NCBI RefSeq assembly: GCF_004522215.1
Contig: NZ_SDLR01000001.1
Coordinates: 558,001-622,000, forward strand
Origin: Ammoniphilus sp. YIM 78166
GTDB taxonomy: Bacteria > Bacillota > Bacilli > Aneurinibacillales > RAOX-1
DNA length: 64,000 bases
Direction: 5' to 3'
In this document: one piece after another, positions 1 through 8,034 of the stretch
Numbering within the stretch: position 1 is the first letter of the stretch
Layout: the number at the start of each line of letters is the position of its first letter
Notes under the pieces: generated by a model
Told to the model about the DNA's origin: nothing
Database searches by the model: none
What the model saw: only the letters and a program-made list of their open reading frames with translations
Position numbers and translations under genes: made by a program

Positions 1-105
1 GACATTATGGGGGTTCTCTTAATCACCTTCCGTAATGATGATGATCTGGAGAAAGCCCGTGAAGAACTCACCAAGGAAGGGTATCGGGTATATTCACGGG
101 AATAG
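1..105 (+). CDS. tyrA: Prephenate dehydrogenase, C-terminal end (partial)
   Basis: The reading frame is open from the window edge and ends at TAG 103-105, giving the last 34 residues of a protein. They read as the second half of an ACT-type regulatory domain (hydrophobic strand GVLLITFRN, then a helix with alternating charges, then GYRVYSRE), as at the end of Bacillales TyrA. TyrA makes 4-hydroxyphenylpyruvate in tyrosine synthesis. The call rests mainly on its place 13 bases upstream of aroA, since tyrA-aroE(aroA) is the order in Bacillus. The fragment is too short for certainty. Confidence 0.6.
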   Translation, partial: DIMGVLLITFRNDDDLEKAREELTKEGYRVYSRE

Positions 106-118
106 GAGGAAGAGGGAT

Positions 119-1405
119 ATGTTAACAACGAAAAACGCGAAAAAGATTGTCGGCGAGATCACTGTTCCAGGAGATAAGTCCATCTCCCATCGCGCCGTGA
201 TGTTTAGCTCCATGGCCAAAGGGAAGGCTCGCATCTATGGATTCCTTCCTGGAGCCGATTGTCTAAGCACCATTAGCTGCTTTAAAAAAATGGGGGTGTC
301 CATAGAGCAACAAGGAGACCAGGTTGTAGTTGACAGTCAAGGATTAGACGCACTAGTCGAGCCGCATGAGGTTTTAGATGTGGGCAACTCCGGAACGACG
401 ATCCGCTTAATGTCCGGTATCTTGGCTGGACGTCCCTTTCATTCTACCCTAGTAGGAGACGAGTCGATTGCACGACGTCCGATGAAGCGTGTAGTCAATC
501 CCTTAAAGCAAATGGGGGCAAGAATTGACGGCCGCTCCGGTGGAGAATTTACGCCGCTTTCGCTTCGCGGAGGCGAGCTAAAGGGCATTGAGTTTCACTC
601 CCCAGTGGCAAGTGCACAGGTCAAATCTGCTATCATCCTCGCGGGTTTACAGGCTGAAGGAGTAACGACGGTGTACGAGCCTCACCTTTCCCGTGACCAT
701 ACCGAGCGCATGCTATCTTCTTTTGGCATCGAACTGGAATCCTTCGAAGGGGGAGTCTCGATCCGTGGTGGACAAACCATGGTGCAGCAAGAAGAGATCC
801 ATGTACCAGGCGATATCTCGTCGGCCGCCTTTATGCTGGCTGCTGCTGCCATTCTACCAGGAAGTGAACTCACGATTCGAGGAGTTGGCGTGAACCCGAC
901 TAGAACGGGAATCATTGACGTCCTACTTGAGATGGGTTCTGACCTAAAAGTGGAGAATGAGCGCATCCAAAATGGCGAGCCTGTGGCTGACTTAACGATC
1001 CGCTATGCTCCGCTTCGTGGAATCGAAATCGGTGGCGCAATTATCCCTAGGTTGATCGATGAAATCCCGATTATTTCCGTCATCGCATCGCAAGCAGCAG
1101 GAACAACCGTGATTCGCGACGCGGAAGAGCTGAAGGTGAAAGAAACGAACCGCATCGACGTAATGGTCGAGGAATTGCGCAAGATGGGAGCACAGGTGGA
1201 AGGGACTGAGGATGGTATGATTATCCACGGAGGTGCGTCCTTAGTGGGTGCCCATTGTCACAGTCATGGAGATCACCGCATTGGCATGTCTATGGCCATT
1301 GCCGGATTGGTGGCTGAAGGACAAACTACCGTCGAAGAAGCGGAAGCCATCAATGTGTCTTTCCCGGGGTTTGAGGAGACTTTATCGAAGATTGTTGAAG
1401 GTTAA
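119..1405 (+). CDS. aroA: 3-phosphoshikimate 1-carboxyvinyltransferase (EPSP synthase)
   Basis: This 428-residue enzyme transfers enolpyruvate from PEP to shikimate-3-phosphate, the sixth step of chorismate synthesis. The family signatures are clear: [11 protein letters not shown] near the N-terminus (substrate-binding Lys/Ser), [14 protein letters not shown] (PEP/S3P loop), and [17 protein letters not shown] and [10 protein letters not shown] in the C-terminal half. The frame is open further upstream, but I chose ATG 119 because AGGAGGAAGAGGG (104-116) lies directly before it and the protein then has normal family length. It follows tyrA closely and is probably co-transcribed with it. A terminator follows. 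Bacillus calls this gene aroE. Confidence 0.96.
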   Translation: MLTTKNAKKIVGEITVPGDKSISHRAVMFSSMAKGKARIYGFLPGADCLSTISCFKKMGVSIEQQGDQVVVDSQGLDALVEPHEVLDVGNSGTTIRLMSGILAGRPFHSTLVGDESIARRPMKRVVNPLKQMGARIDGRSGGEFTPLSLRGGELKGIEFHSPVASAQVKSAIILAGLQAEGVTTVYEPHLSRDHTERMLSSFGIELESFEGGVSIRGGQTMVQQEEIHVPGDISSAAFMLAAAAILPGSELTIRGVGVNPTRTGIIDVLLEMGSDLKVENERIQNGEPVADLTIRYAPLRGIEIGGAIIPRLIDEIPIISVIASQAAGTTVIRDAEELKVKETNRIDVMVEELRKMGAQVEGTEDGMIIHGGASLVGAHCHSHGDHRIGMSMAIAGLVAEGQTTVEEAEAINVSFPGFEETLSKIVEG

Positions 1406-1412
1406 AAGAAAA

Positions 1413-1451
1413 GCCGGATTCTCCTTTGTTGAAAGGGGATCCGGTTTTTTT
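1413..1451 (+). terminator. Intrinsic terminator after aroA
   Basis: A GC-rich hairpin (CCGGAT...ATCCGG core with a CTCCTTT/AAAGGGG extension) is followed by a run of seven Ts. A second, smaller palindrome, CACGAAA-N7-TTTCGTG at 1474-1494, lies between it and the end of the converging minus-strand operon and may serve that operon. The rest of 1406-1581 shows no gene. Confidence 0.85.
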
Positions 1452-1581
1452 ACTTGCAGGACTGCATTTTAATCACGAAATCGAGCGTTTCGTGCCCTGA
1501 TTCTGGGGTTACGCCCAAATGAGGTACCGCCTGGCTCAAGTCCTCACTTTCGTTTTCCTATGAACCCACCCCTCGACCTGC

Positions 1582-2997
1582 TTAAACTTCAACAACCGGC
1601 AACTCCAAAGTGACCTTCGTCCCCTTACCCAACGTGCTCTCGAGCATGATTGTGCCTCCATGCTTTTCTGCTATCCATTTTGCCATGGAGAGCCCAAGTC
1701 CAGTACCAGGAAACTGACGAACATTGCCGCCCCGGTAAAAGCGGTCAAATACCTTATGGAGGTCATCCGGGGATACGCCCACTCCCGTATCCTCGATGAT
1801 CGCTTGCAAACGGTTGGGTGTATGCTCAAACCGAAGCTTTACGTATCCTGACACTGTATACTTAAAGGCATTTTCCAGTAGGATCAGGAAAATTTGCTTC
1901 AAAAAGTCTTTGTTACCTTTAATGGAGACATTCTCGATAACAGAATCCCCTTCATATAAGAAGTCCACTCCAGGCTTTACCAACGGATCTACTTGCCCAA
2001 TCCATTCGTCTATCCATGGACCTAATTGGATCTCCTCGAGTTGCATATGGTAGCCTGCATCGGCCCTCGCCAGTGTAAGAAGATCATGCACCATGCGCGA
2101 GACTCGTTCAATTTCTTCTACCATATCCTCCATGGCTTCCATCGAGAAAATGCCTTTTTCCAAGTAGAGTTTTCGTAGAAAGTCCATATTCCCACGGATG
2201 GAGGTTAAGGGAGTCCGCAGCTCATGACTGGCATCTGCGACAAACCGTCGCTGGGTCTCATAAGACTCTTCTAGTTCTTTGTACATCTTTTCGATTTTCT
2301 CCATCATCGAATTAATTTGTCGTGAGAGCCGACCGATTTCATCCGGTGGGCCCGTGTAGGAGATTCTTCTCTCTAACGCGCCTTCCCTTTCAATTTCTGC
2401 AGTTGTATCCGTGATTCGCTGAATAGGGAAGAGAGCTTTTCGGGCAAGGATCCATCCGATAAGGGCAGACAGCGTTACGGTTGTTATGGCACCTATGGCC
2501 AATAGCCAGCGTAAATTTGTAAGGGAACGGTGAAACCCATATAAGGATTCCGCGACTTGCAATACTCCAACAAACTGCTTCCCAGAGATGAGGGGCAAAT
2601 AATAGATGCGGATTTGTGTCCCTCCTACATTTTTCGTTTCATAGAACGGACTCCCCTTGACAATATGAGATAAGGCCTCATAAGAGATCGGAAGAGATTG
2701 TTCTCCTAGAGACTCTGAACGTGATAGAATTTCCCCGTTCGGATTGACAATTTGCAAATAAAGCTCGGGTGCTGAAAACACATCGATATCCGGAAGGACA
2801 AGCTTCCGGATGGGGAGAGGGAAGATATCGACAATTTCGATGGATTGGTGAATTTCTCTACCACGGTCCCGAAGATGGTTGTCAATTTGATTCATTTCCC
2901 GATGACTAAAGAAAAGGTATAAATAGGTGCAAAATAACGTGATAACCACGAGAAACACCACGCTGTACCACAAAGTCAGCTTTAGGCGAATGGGCAT
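1582..2997 (-). CDS. Two-component sensor histidine kinase, CssS/ArlS type
   Basis: A 471-residue membrane histidine kinase. Transmembrane helix 1 is at about 8-30, an extracytoplasmic sensor region at 31-165, and helix 2 at about 165-185. A HAMP linker follows, then the dimerisation/phosphoacceptor domain (SHELRTP, His258) and the ATPase domain with the N box (Asn376), DTGVGV (402-408) and GTGLGL (431-436). All catalytic motifs are intact. The ATG follows the response regulator stop codon with no spacer, and its GGAGG lies in the end of that gene, so the two are translated together. An htrA-type protease gene lies just upstream on the same strand. That suggests a CssRS-like system for misfolded exported protein, but this is inferred from context. 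Confidence 0.93.
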   Translation of the reverse strand: MPIRLKLTLWYSVVFLVVITLFCTYLYLFFSHREMNQIDNHLRDRGREIHQSIEIVDIFPLPIRKLVLPDIDVFSAPELYLQIVNPNGEILSRSESLGEQSLPISYEALSHIVKGSPFYETKNVGGTQIRIYYLPLISGKQFVGVLQVAESLYGFHRSLTNLRWLLAIGAITTVTLSALIGWILARKALFPIQRITDTTAEIEREGALERRISYTGPPDEIGRLSRQINSMMEKIEKMYKELEESYETQRRFVADASHELRTPLTSIRGNMDFLRKLYLEKGIFSMEAMEDMVEEIERVSRMVHDLLTLARADAGYHMQLEEIQLGPWIDEWIGQVDPLVKPGVDFLYEGDSVIENVSIKGNKDFLKQIFLILLENAFKYTVSGYVKLRFEHTPNRLQAIIEDTGVGVSPDDLHKVFDRFYRGGNVRQFPGTGLGLSMAKWIAEKHGGTIMLESTLGKGTKVTLELPVVEV

Positions 2998-3690
2998 CTA
3001 GGTATCCTCCCTAAGAATGTAACCAAGGCCACGCACGGTGTGGATCAGTCGCGGTTCTCCTTTTTCCTCTAGCTTGGCACGCAGAGTAGCTACATACACT
3101 TCAATGACATTGGATTCTCCTTCATAATGATGGCCCCAAATCTGATGGAGGATCTGATCTTTTGATAACACAATCTGGGGATGATCCATAAACATTTCTA
3201 GGAGGTCGAATTCTTTTCCTCGTAAGTCGACTTTTCGCCCGTTGCGAAAACAGGTTCGGCTTTGACGATGGAGTTCTATTCCCATTACATGCAGTTGACT
3301 CCCCGTTTCTCTGCTAGGTTGGTTTCTTCGTAACTGTGCACGTATTCTAGCCAGTAGCTCGGTTAAAGCGAAGGGCTTTACGACGTAGTCATCTGCCCCC
3401 AGGTCTAACCCCTTCACTCGTTCTTCCACTTCGTCTTTTGCGGTCAGCATGATAATGGGGGTGGGGCTTGTGTTACGGATTTCCTGACATACCTCCCAGC
3501 CGCTTAACCCAGGGAGCATGATATCTAAAATGATGAGGTCAAATGAGTGTTGCATACAAGCCATAAGGGCATCCTCACCGCTCAAGACAACGTGAACGGC
3601 ATAGCCCTCATATTCTAATGCGCGTTTTAGCATCGTACCTATTTTATGATCATCATCAACCACCAAGATCTGTTCTTTTTTCATGTGCAT
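2998..3690 (-). CDS. OmpR/PhoB-family response regulator
   Basis: A 230-residue DNA-binding regulator paired with the adjoining histidine kinase. The receiver domain (about 5-118) has the acidic pocket VDDD (11-14), phosphoacceptor Asp56 in LIILDIMLP, switch Thr83 and Lys105 in the VKPF motif. A winged-helix trans_reg_C domain occupies about 130-228, ending in the typical RGLGYIL. Two starts are possible, ATG 3690 or the ATG two codons later. The second has better spacing from the AAGGCGGTG ribosome binding site. By neighbourhood it probably controls htrA and its own operon, as CssR does in Bacillus. Confidence 0.93.
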   Translation of the reverse strand: MHMKKEQILVVDDDHKIGTMLKRALEYEGYAVHVVLSGEDALMACMQHSFDLIILDIMLPGLSGWEVCQEIRNTSPTPIIMLTAKDEVEERVKGLDLGADDYVVKPFALTELLARIRAQLRRNQPSRETGSQLHVMGIELHRQSRTCFRNGRKVDLRGKEFDLLEMFMDHPQIVLSKDQILHQIWGHHYEGESNVIEVYVATLRAKLEEKGEPRLIHTVRGLGYILREDT

Positions 3691-3709
3691 TCACCGCCTT
3701 ATGGAAAGG

Positions 3710-3739
3710 AAGCCTCGGGTCACGAACGACCTGAGGCTT
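3710..3739 (-). terminator. Stem-loop between htrA and the regulator genes
   Basis: AAGCCTCAGGT and ACCCGAGGCTT form an 11-bp stem (one G-T pair) with an 8-nt loop just after the htrA stop codon on the minus strand. The tract after it is only TTCC-rich, so termination would be partial. It could set a higher level of htrA than of the downstream regulator and kinase. Confidence 0.45.
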
Positions 3740-3745
3740 ATCTAA

Positions 3746-4921
3746 TTAATTACTATTATAATTTTTTTCTCCAATGATGACAGTCACACTTTTAAACTCT
3801 CCATTGCGCATGATCAGCAAGGTGTGGCTGGAGCCTGCCTTGGTGTCTGCAATGGCTTTAACAAATTGGTCGCTGCTCGTCATTTTTTGTTTATCGAGCT
3901 CAATTACGATATCTCCTTGTTTGAGACCCGCTTTTTCTGCCGGACTTCCTGTAGCGACGTATCCTATCACGACACCCTCTTTCATGTCCACATCAAAATA
4001 TTTGGCCAGTTCGGGAGTCAAGTCCTGGATAGAAACGCCTAACCAAGGGCGCGACACTTTTCCTTTATGGATCAAGTCTTCAAGGACTTCCTGGACGGTG
4101 TTGATAGGAATGGCAAATCCGATGCCTTGCGCTTCGGCATTGATTGCCGTGTTAATGCCGATCACTTCTCCGTCCAGGTTAAGAAGCGGACCTCCGCTGT
4201 TTCCGGGATTAATAGAGGCGTCTGTTTGTAGAAGATTTTTAAATTTTGCTTGACCGATGTTCAGCGGTCTTTGCTTGGCACTTAAAACTCCTACCGTTAC
4301 GCTATGATCAAGCCCATAAGGATTTCCGATCGCGACAGTCCATTCGCCTACCCGGATTTGATCAGAATCTCCCATCTTGAGAACGGGGAGGTTTTGATCA
4401 GGGTCGATCTTTAGGACAGCCAAATCGAGCTCTGGATCTTGCCCGATAATCTTGGCTACATATTTTTTTTCCGCGCCGACAATATTCACTCGGATGGTCT
4501 GCGCCCCTTCCACCACGTGGTGGTTAGTCAAGATATAACCATCTTTACTGATAATGAAACCCGAACCCAGTCCTTCTCTGCGCTGCTCCGGTTGGCTAAG
4601 CGGATAGTCTCCTCCGAAAAACTGCCGAAAGAACAAATCTCGTTCGGATAGAGACGTTTTTTGGGAAGATTCGGTTTCAATTTTGACAACCGCAGGCCCG
4701 ACCTCTTCTACCATTTTGGCTATGACATTTGGATTATTGGATTCAAGAAAGGCAGCTTGCTGCACGGCAGAAACGGGGGTGGATACACTAGACTGGCTTG
4801 GAATGGTTTCGGTTTGATCCTTGAAATAGGAGGCGTTCTCCACCCCTAACCAGAAGCTTCCTGTTAATAAGGTCCCTGCCAGAAATGAGAGTAGGGCTGT
4901 TTTGATTGGCTTATTCGACAT
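3746..4921 (-). CDS. HtrA/DegP-type membrane-anchored serine protease
   Basis: A 391-residue trypsin-fold protease and chaperone of the envelope. One N-terminal transmembrane anchor (about 7-27) precedes a Ser/Thr/Gln-rich linker, the protease domain (about 65-285) and a single PDZ domain (about 293-380). The catalytic triad is visible: His135 in TNHHVV, Asp166 in ELDLAVLK and Ser242 in NPGNSGGPL. Length and architecture match Bacillus HtrA/HtrB/HtrC (YkdA, YvtA, YyxA). The start is fixed by AGGAGGG seven bases upstream. It is the first gene of an apparent operon with the two-component system, so it is both a candidate target and a sensor-pathway partner. Confidence 0.94.
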   Translation of the reverse strand: MSNKPIKTALLSFLAGTLLTGSFWLGVENASYFKDQTETIPSQSSVSTPVSAVQQAAFLESNNPNVIAKMVEEVGPAVVKIETESSQKTSLSERDLFFRQFFGGDYPLSQPEQRREGLGSGFIISKDGYILTNHHVVEGAQTIRVNIVGAEKKYVAKIIGQDPELDLAVLKIDPDQNLPVLKMGDSDQIRVGEWTVAIGNPYGLDHSVTVGVLSAKQRPLNIGQAKFKNLLQTDASINPGNSGGPLLNLDGEVIGINTAINAEAQGIGFAIPINTVQEVLEDLIHKGKVSRPWLGVSIQDLTPELAKYFDVDMKEGVVIGYVATGSPAEKAGLKQGDIVIELDKQKMTSSDQFVKAIADTKAGSSHTLLIMRNGEFKSVTVIIGEKNYNSN

Positions 4922-4990
4922 GGTTAATCCCTCCTGTTTTTCTTTACTATCTATCTTTATTAAATCCCTTCAACCTTAAACCAAGCTGAA

Positions 4991-5038
4991 AAAAAGATGA
5001 CAATTTCCGTGTTAATGACCTAGGCTTGTCATCTTTTT
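4991..5038. promoter_or_regulatory. Long inverted repeat in the divergent htrA / 5098 intergenic region
   Basis: AAAAAGATGACAA (4991-5003) and its exact reverse complement TTGTCATCTTTTT (5026-5038) flank a 22-nt spacer. The site lies between two divergently transcribed genes, where neither needs a terminator. An operator for the two-component regulator, or a relic bidirectional terminator, are the two readings. There is no direct evidence for either. Confidence 0.45.
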
Positions 5039-5097
5039 CCTATTTTCTTCATATCTTTTAGCAAAGTGTGGACACGGACAAAGGAGGAAAGGGAATT

Positions 5098-5613
5098 TTG
5101 AATCGATACCTTGGATATTTATTTTTTTCCACAGGACTACTTTCTGCAATGGTTCTGGTCAAGCTCTGGGTTATTCCCTTTACCTTATGGCGGCTTTTCC
5201 CGCAAACCGATCTTGTATCCAGGCTGTATGAAGTGATGATCATGGCGTTTGGAGGGGTCACGTTTCTCCTGTTCATTGTATTGGGGTACTTAGGTAAGCA
5301 TGTGTTTCATATAGATGTATCGAAACATTTACTTCTTCACTTTATTATCCAGCTCCCTTTTGCTCTCCATGCTTTCTTGCAAGAAGTGTCAGATGCCCGT
5401 CCTCTGCTTGGGGTGGCGCGAGTGTTTGCGGAAGGGTGGTGCGGTCTCATGGCAGAGCCGACAAGGCTGCTGTTTATGGTTTACCCTTGGACAGATATTT
5501 TTGCGATCATTGCAAGCTTTGTTTTTTTAAGCATCGGGCGAAAAATCGAAATTGTAGACGAGGATACTCGATGGATAGAGCAGCGAAAAAAGATGAGGGT
5601 GGGACGTGTATGA
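5098..5613 (+). CDS. Hypothetical multipass membrane protein
   Basis: I do not recognise this family. The 171-residue product has three or four hydrophobic helices (about 5-25, 50-70, 85-105 and 133-155), with short polar loops and a basic C-terminus. The open frame extends to 5068, but TTG 5098 is preferred because AAGGAGGAAAGGG sits 6-12 bases before it, and the first residues then enter straight into a transmembrane segment. Its stop codon overlaps the start of the next gene (ATGA), so the two are translationally coupled and may act together. Confidence 0.72.
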   Translation: MNRYLGYLFFSTGLLSAMVLVKLWVIPFTLWRLFPQTDLVSRLYEVMIMAFGGVTFLLFIVLGYLGKHVFHIDVSKHLLLHFIIQLPFALHAFLQEVSDARPLLGVARVFAEGWCGLMAEPTRLLFMVYPWTDIFAIIASFVFLSIGRKIEIVDEDTRWIEQRKKMRVGRV

Positions 5614-6524
5614 AAACATTAATTCGCGGGGCCACGCTGATTTATGCCGGAGGTCCAAAAGTTGAGGACGTTTTGATTCATAGTGGTAAAATTCAAGAGA
5701 TTAGAAGCGGCATTCGTCCGATGGGGGGAGAACGCCAAATTGATGGTTCATCCCAATATGTTCTCCCAGGGTTTATTTCTGAAGAGGGGACTTTAGCTCA
5801 AGGGGTAACGACCAAGATAAAAAAAATCCATTGGAGTGAGACGGCCGATTTAGGAGATTGGAACCAGAATCAGGGGGAAGAATGTACGGATTATGTATTT
5901 CGGGTTTCGTTGGCCTCATTGACGAAAGAGTTGCTGGAGCGATTAGATCAAAATCGAGTGAAAGTCCTTCGAGTGGAACAAAAACTAGACTGGCGAATTT
6001 GGGAGGAGCGGATTCAGCGTGCTGGGATAGTCCTGGAACTCGAAGCGGATGAATACAGAAGTTTGGCTGGTCTGTCAATCCCCTTCATTGTACCTTATGG
6101 TCGAATAAAGAAGGTTGGAAGATCCCGAACGATCATAAAGGTCACAGATGAAGGCAGGCTGGCGTGGGCAAAGCAAATGAAAAAACTGGATCCTTTGGAT
6201 ATGAGGTCTTATTGGTTGGAGGAACAGGAAACGATCTTGCCAAAGTTAGTCAAAGAAGAAGAGATTGTTCGGTATCTATCCATCCTGGCCCATATTCGAT
6301 CTCGTGTTCCAGCCAAGGTATTTGGTGTTTTCCCGATGAAAGGTTCTTTACATGTGGGAGCAGATGCTGATCTTGTTTTGCTAGAGAGGAGTCAGCTAGT
6401 AGATCAAGCAGGTGCGGCATTAGTACCAAGGGTCATGCGAAAGGGTGAGTGGATCGAATCGGGAGAGAGGGCAGGGAAAAGCCAGTTTTTAAGCGCTAAC
6501 CGAACCTATGCATATGGTTTTTAA
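5610..6524 (+). CDS. Amidohydrolase-like protein lacking metal ligands
   Basis: A 304-residue protein with the two halves of the composite beta-sandwich of the dihydroorotase/amidohydrolase superfamily. At the start are LIRGATLI, SGKIQEI and YVLPGFI; at the end is GSLHVGADADLVLL (about 245-258) followed by RVMRKGEWIESG. The HxH that should follow LPGFI is replaced by SEEG, and the TIM-barrel part is shortened and lacks the usual metal-binding histidines. It is therefore probably not a normal hydrolase. ATG 5610 was chosen over the longer open frame because it overlaps the preceding stop codon by 4 nt and has GAGGGTGGG upstream. The true role is unknown. A hairpin terminator follows. Confidence 0.7.
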   Translation: MKTLIRGATLIYAGGPKVEDVLIHSGKIQEIRSGIRPMGGERQIDGSSQYVLPGFISEEGTLAQGVTTKIKKIHWSETADLGDWNQNQGEECTDYVFRVSLASLTKELLERLDQNRVKVLRVEQKLDWRIWEERIQRAGIVLELEADEYRSLAGLSIPFIVPYGRIKKVGRSRTIIKVTDEGRLAWAKQMKKLDPLDMRSYWLEEQETILPKLVKEEEIVRYLSILAHIRSRVPAKVFGVFPMKGSLHVGADADLVLLERSQLVDQAGAALVPRVMRKGEWIESGERAGKSQFLSANRTYAYGF

Positions 6525-6533
6525 GCTTCAATT

Positions 6534-6594
6534 TATATCTTCCAATCATGACAACCTCACGTCATAAATTGGAAGATATATTTTTGTTTTTTTT
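6534..6594 (+). terminator. Intrinsic terminator after the amidohydrolase-like gene
   Basis: A perfect 13-bp stem (TATATCTTCCAAT / ATTGGAAGATATA) with a 21-nt loop is followed by two runs of five and eight Ts. Confidence 0.8.
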
Positions 6595-6675
6595 GCAGGA
6601 AAATGGCGGGATGTGACGAATTTGATGATTGAGAAGAAATAAGGATCAATAGAATCATCCTTTTCACATATTTGT

Positions 6676-6702
6676 TGAAACCTTTTTGCTTCAAGTTACG
6701 TC
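6676..6702 (+). promoter_or_regulatory. ECF-type promoter of the sigma / anti-sigma operon
   Basis: TGAAAC (6676-6681), a 17-nt spacer and CGTC (6699-6702) match the -35/-10 consensus of extracytoplasmic-function sigma factors of the SigM/SigX/SigV type. The site is 59 bases before the sigma factor start, the usual position for autoregulation. Confidence 0.7.
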
Positions 6703-6760
6703 ATAATGAAGTAGAGAGAACAGCGCAAAAATGTTCAGTTTGCCAAGGGGGTTGGAGAGA

Positions 6761-7357
6761 ATGATGACTGATTCACAATTGATCCGTGAAATTAAGGATG
6801 GTCAGGTAGAATACTACTCTGAAATTATAAAACGATACGAAAAAAGACTTCTTGCTTTTATTGTACATATGTTAAATAATACTCACTTAGATCATATGGC
6901 CGAGGATCTCTGCCAAGAAACTTTCTATAAAGCGTTCCGCAGCTTACAGTCCTTCCGAGATGTGGAAGCTTCCTTTTCCACATGGTTGTATACGATAGCC
7001 CGGAATACGGTATTAAGTGAACTTCGCAAAAGTCGCAATTCTGAAATCTATATTGAAGACAGTAAGGTGGATCCGATCACATCGCTGGACCGCCTGCCAG
7101 AATATGAACTCCTTCGTACAGAGAGAGAGAAGCTAGTACGCTTAGCGATCGAGGGCTTACCCGAGAAGCAACGTCACGCCTTAATCCTAAGAGAGTACGA
7201 GGACAAAGATTACAAGGAGATTGCTGACATATTGGATTCTACGGTAAGCTCTGTTAAGTCCCTTCTTTTCCGAGCCAGGAGCAGCATTAAGACTCAGTTA
7301 GAATCTTATTTTTCCGAAGCCCAGTGGGAGGAAGCCAAGGGGATGACTAATACATGA
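6761..7357 (+). CDS. ECF-subfamily RNA polymerase sigma factor
   Basis: A 198-residue sigma-70 family protein with only regions 2 and 4. Region 2 is at about 12-85 (EDLCQETFYKAFRSL, then FSTWLYTIARN for -10 recognition). Region 4 is at about 120-180 (LPEKQRHALILREYEDKDYKEIADIL, a helix-turn-helix, ending in VKSLLFRARS). The frame is open upstream, but ATG 6761 (or the next codon, also ATG) follows GGGGGTTGGAGAG, while the earlier ATG 6731 has no ribosome binding site. The next gene overlaps by 4 nt and encodes a zinc-finger anti-sigma factor. An ECF promoter precedes it, so autoactivation after a membrane signal is likely. I cannot assign it to a named sigma. Confidence 0.93.
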   Translation: MMTDSQLIREIKDGQVEYYSEIIKRYEKRLLAFIVHMLNNTHLDHMAEDLCQETFYKAFRSLQSFRDVEASFSTWLYTIARNTVLSELRKSRNSEIYIEDSKVDPITSLDRLPEYELLRTEREKLVRLAIEGLPEKQRHALILREYEDKDYKEIADILDSTVSSVKSLLFRARSSIKTQLESYFSEAQWEEAKGMTNT

Positions 7358-7977
7358 GATGTTCGGACGCCATTCATTTGATGGCAGGCTATGTCGATCA
7401 GACACTACCCGAGCATTCGATGAAGGCGATGAAGCAGCATCTTCAGCATTGTCAGGACTGCAAGATGGAGTATATCATCTGGAAGGAGAGCAGTAAGCTG
7501 TTTCAGATGGACTTTTCGAGCCTGCCAGTGCCAGAGACGGCACCTTCCCTTTCGGAAGGTGTGATGACTCGCTTAGCCCGAGAGGATAAGTGGACGTTTC
7601 CGATAACTGCACACGTTTTTGCTCTTTCTCCCTCTGTGAAGAGATGGATGACGACGATGTCGGTTATTTTCCTGCTTGTGTTTGGGGTTCTTGCCTATGC
7701 GACGTTCCACTGGGAGCAGACGTCAGCTACGGAGCAAGGCCAAGTCGAATGGAAGGAGCTGTCATCATCACGAATGGTGATAGGCTTTGACCAACTGGTC
7801 GCTAATTCTTCTCCTAAGGGGGAAGATACGGATTTCAGGTACAAGCTGATTGCGAGTATCGGTGATCCTTTAAACTTGGATCATAGCTCGTATTCACCTC
7901 CTAATAAGGGTTTAGTTGCTGCGTTTTTAGGAATAATGGTTACGGTAGTAACGATGAGCTGGTTGTCGAGAGCATAA
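7354..7977 (+). CDS. Membrane anti-sigma factor with zinc-finger domain
   Basis: A 207-residue inhibitor of the preceding sigma factor. The N-terminal ZAS domain carries the H-x3-C-x2-C zinc motif (HLQHCQDC, about 29-36) that clamps ECF sigma factors. One transmembrane helix lies at about 105-125 and a second hydrophobic helix at about 185-204, leaving a loop of about 60 residues between them. The start codon overlaps the sigma stop codon (ATGA), which keeps the two proteins at matched levels. Release is probably by regulated proteolysis or conformational change in response to an envelope signal. Confidence 0.9.
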   Translation: MRCSDAIHLMAGYVDQTLPEHSMKAMKQHLQHCQDCKMEYIIWKESSKLFQMDFSSLPVPETAPSLSEGVMTRLAREDKWTFPITAHVFALSPSVKRWMTTMSVIFLLVFGVLAYATFHWEQTSATEQGQVEWKELSSSRMVIGFDQLVANSSPKGEDTDFRYKLIASIGDPLNLDHSSYSPPNKGLVAAFLGIMVTVVTMSWLSRA

Positions 7978-7985
7978 ACAGTTAA

Positions 7986-8020
7986 GCCGTTCTTAAGTTT
8001 GGGACGGTTTTGTCGTTTTT
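7986..8020 (+). terminator. Weak terminator-like hairpin
   Basis: GCCGTTC and GGACGGT can pair over seven positions (including wobble pairs), followed by T-rich sequence. It lies between the anti-sigma gene and the TPR gene and may give partial termination. Confidence 0.35.
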
Positions 8021-8034
8021 AAGGGGGAATGTAC

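Noticed and set aside
5436..5609. Extended N-terminus of the amidohydrolase-like gene
   Set aside because: The extension overlaps the membrane protein gene in another frame and adds no family sequence; ATG 5610 has the expected start motif.
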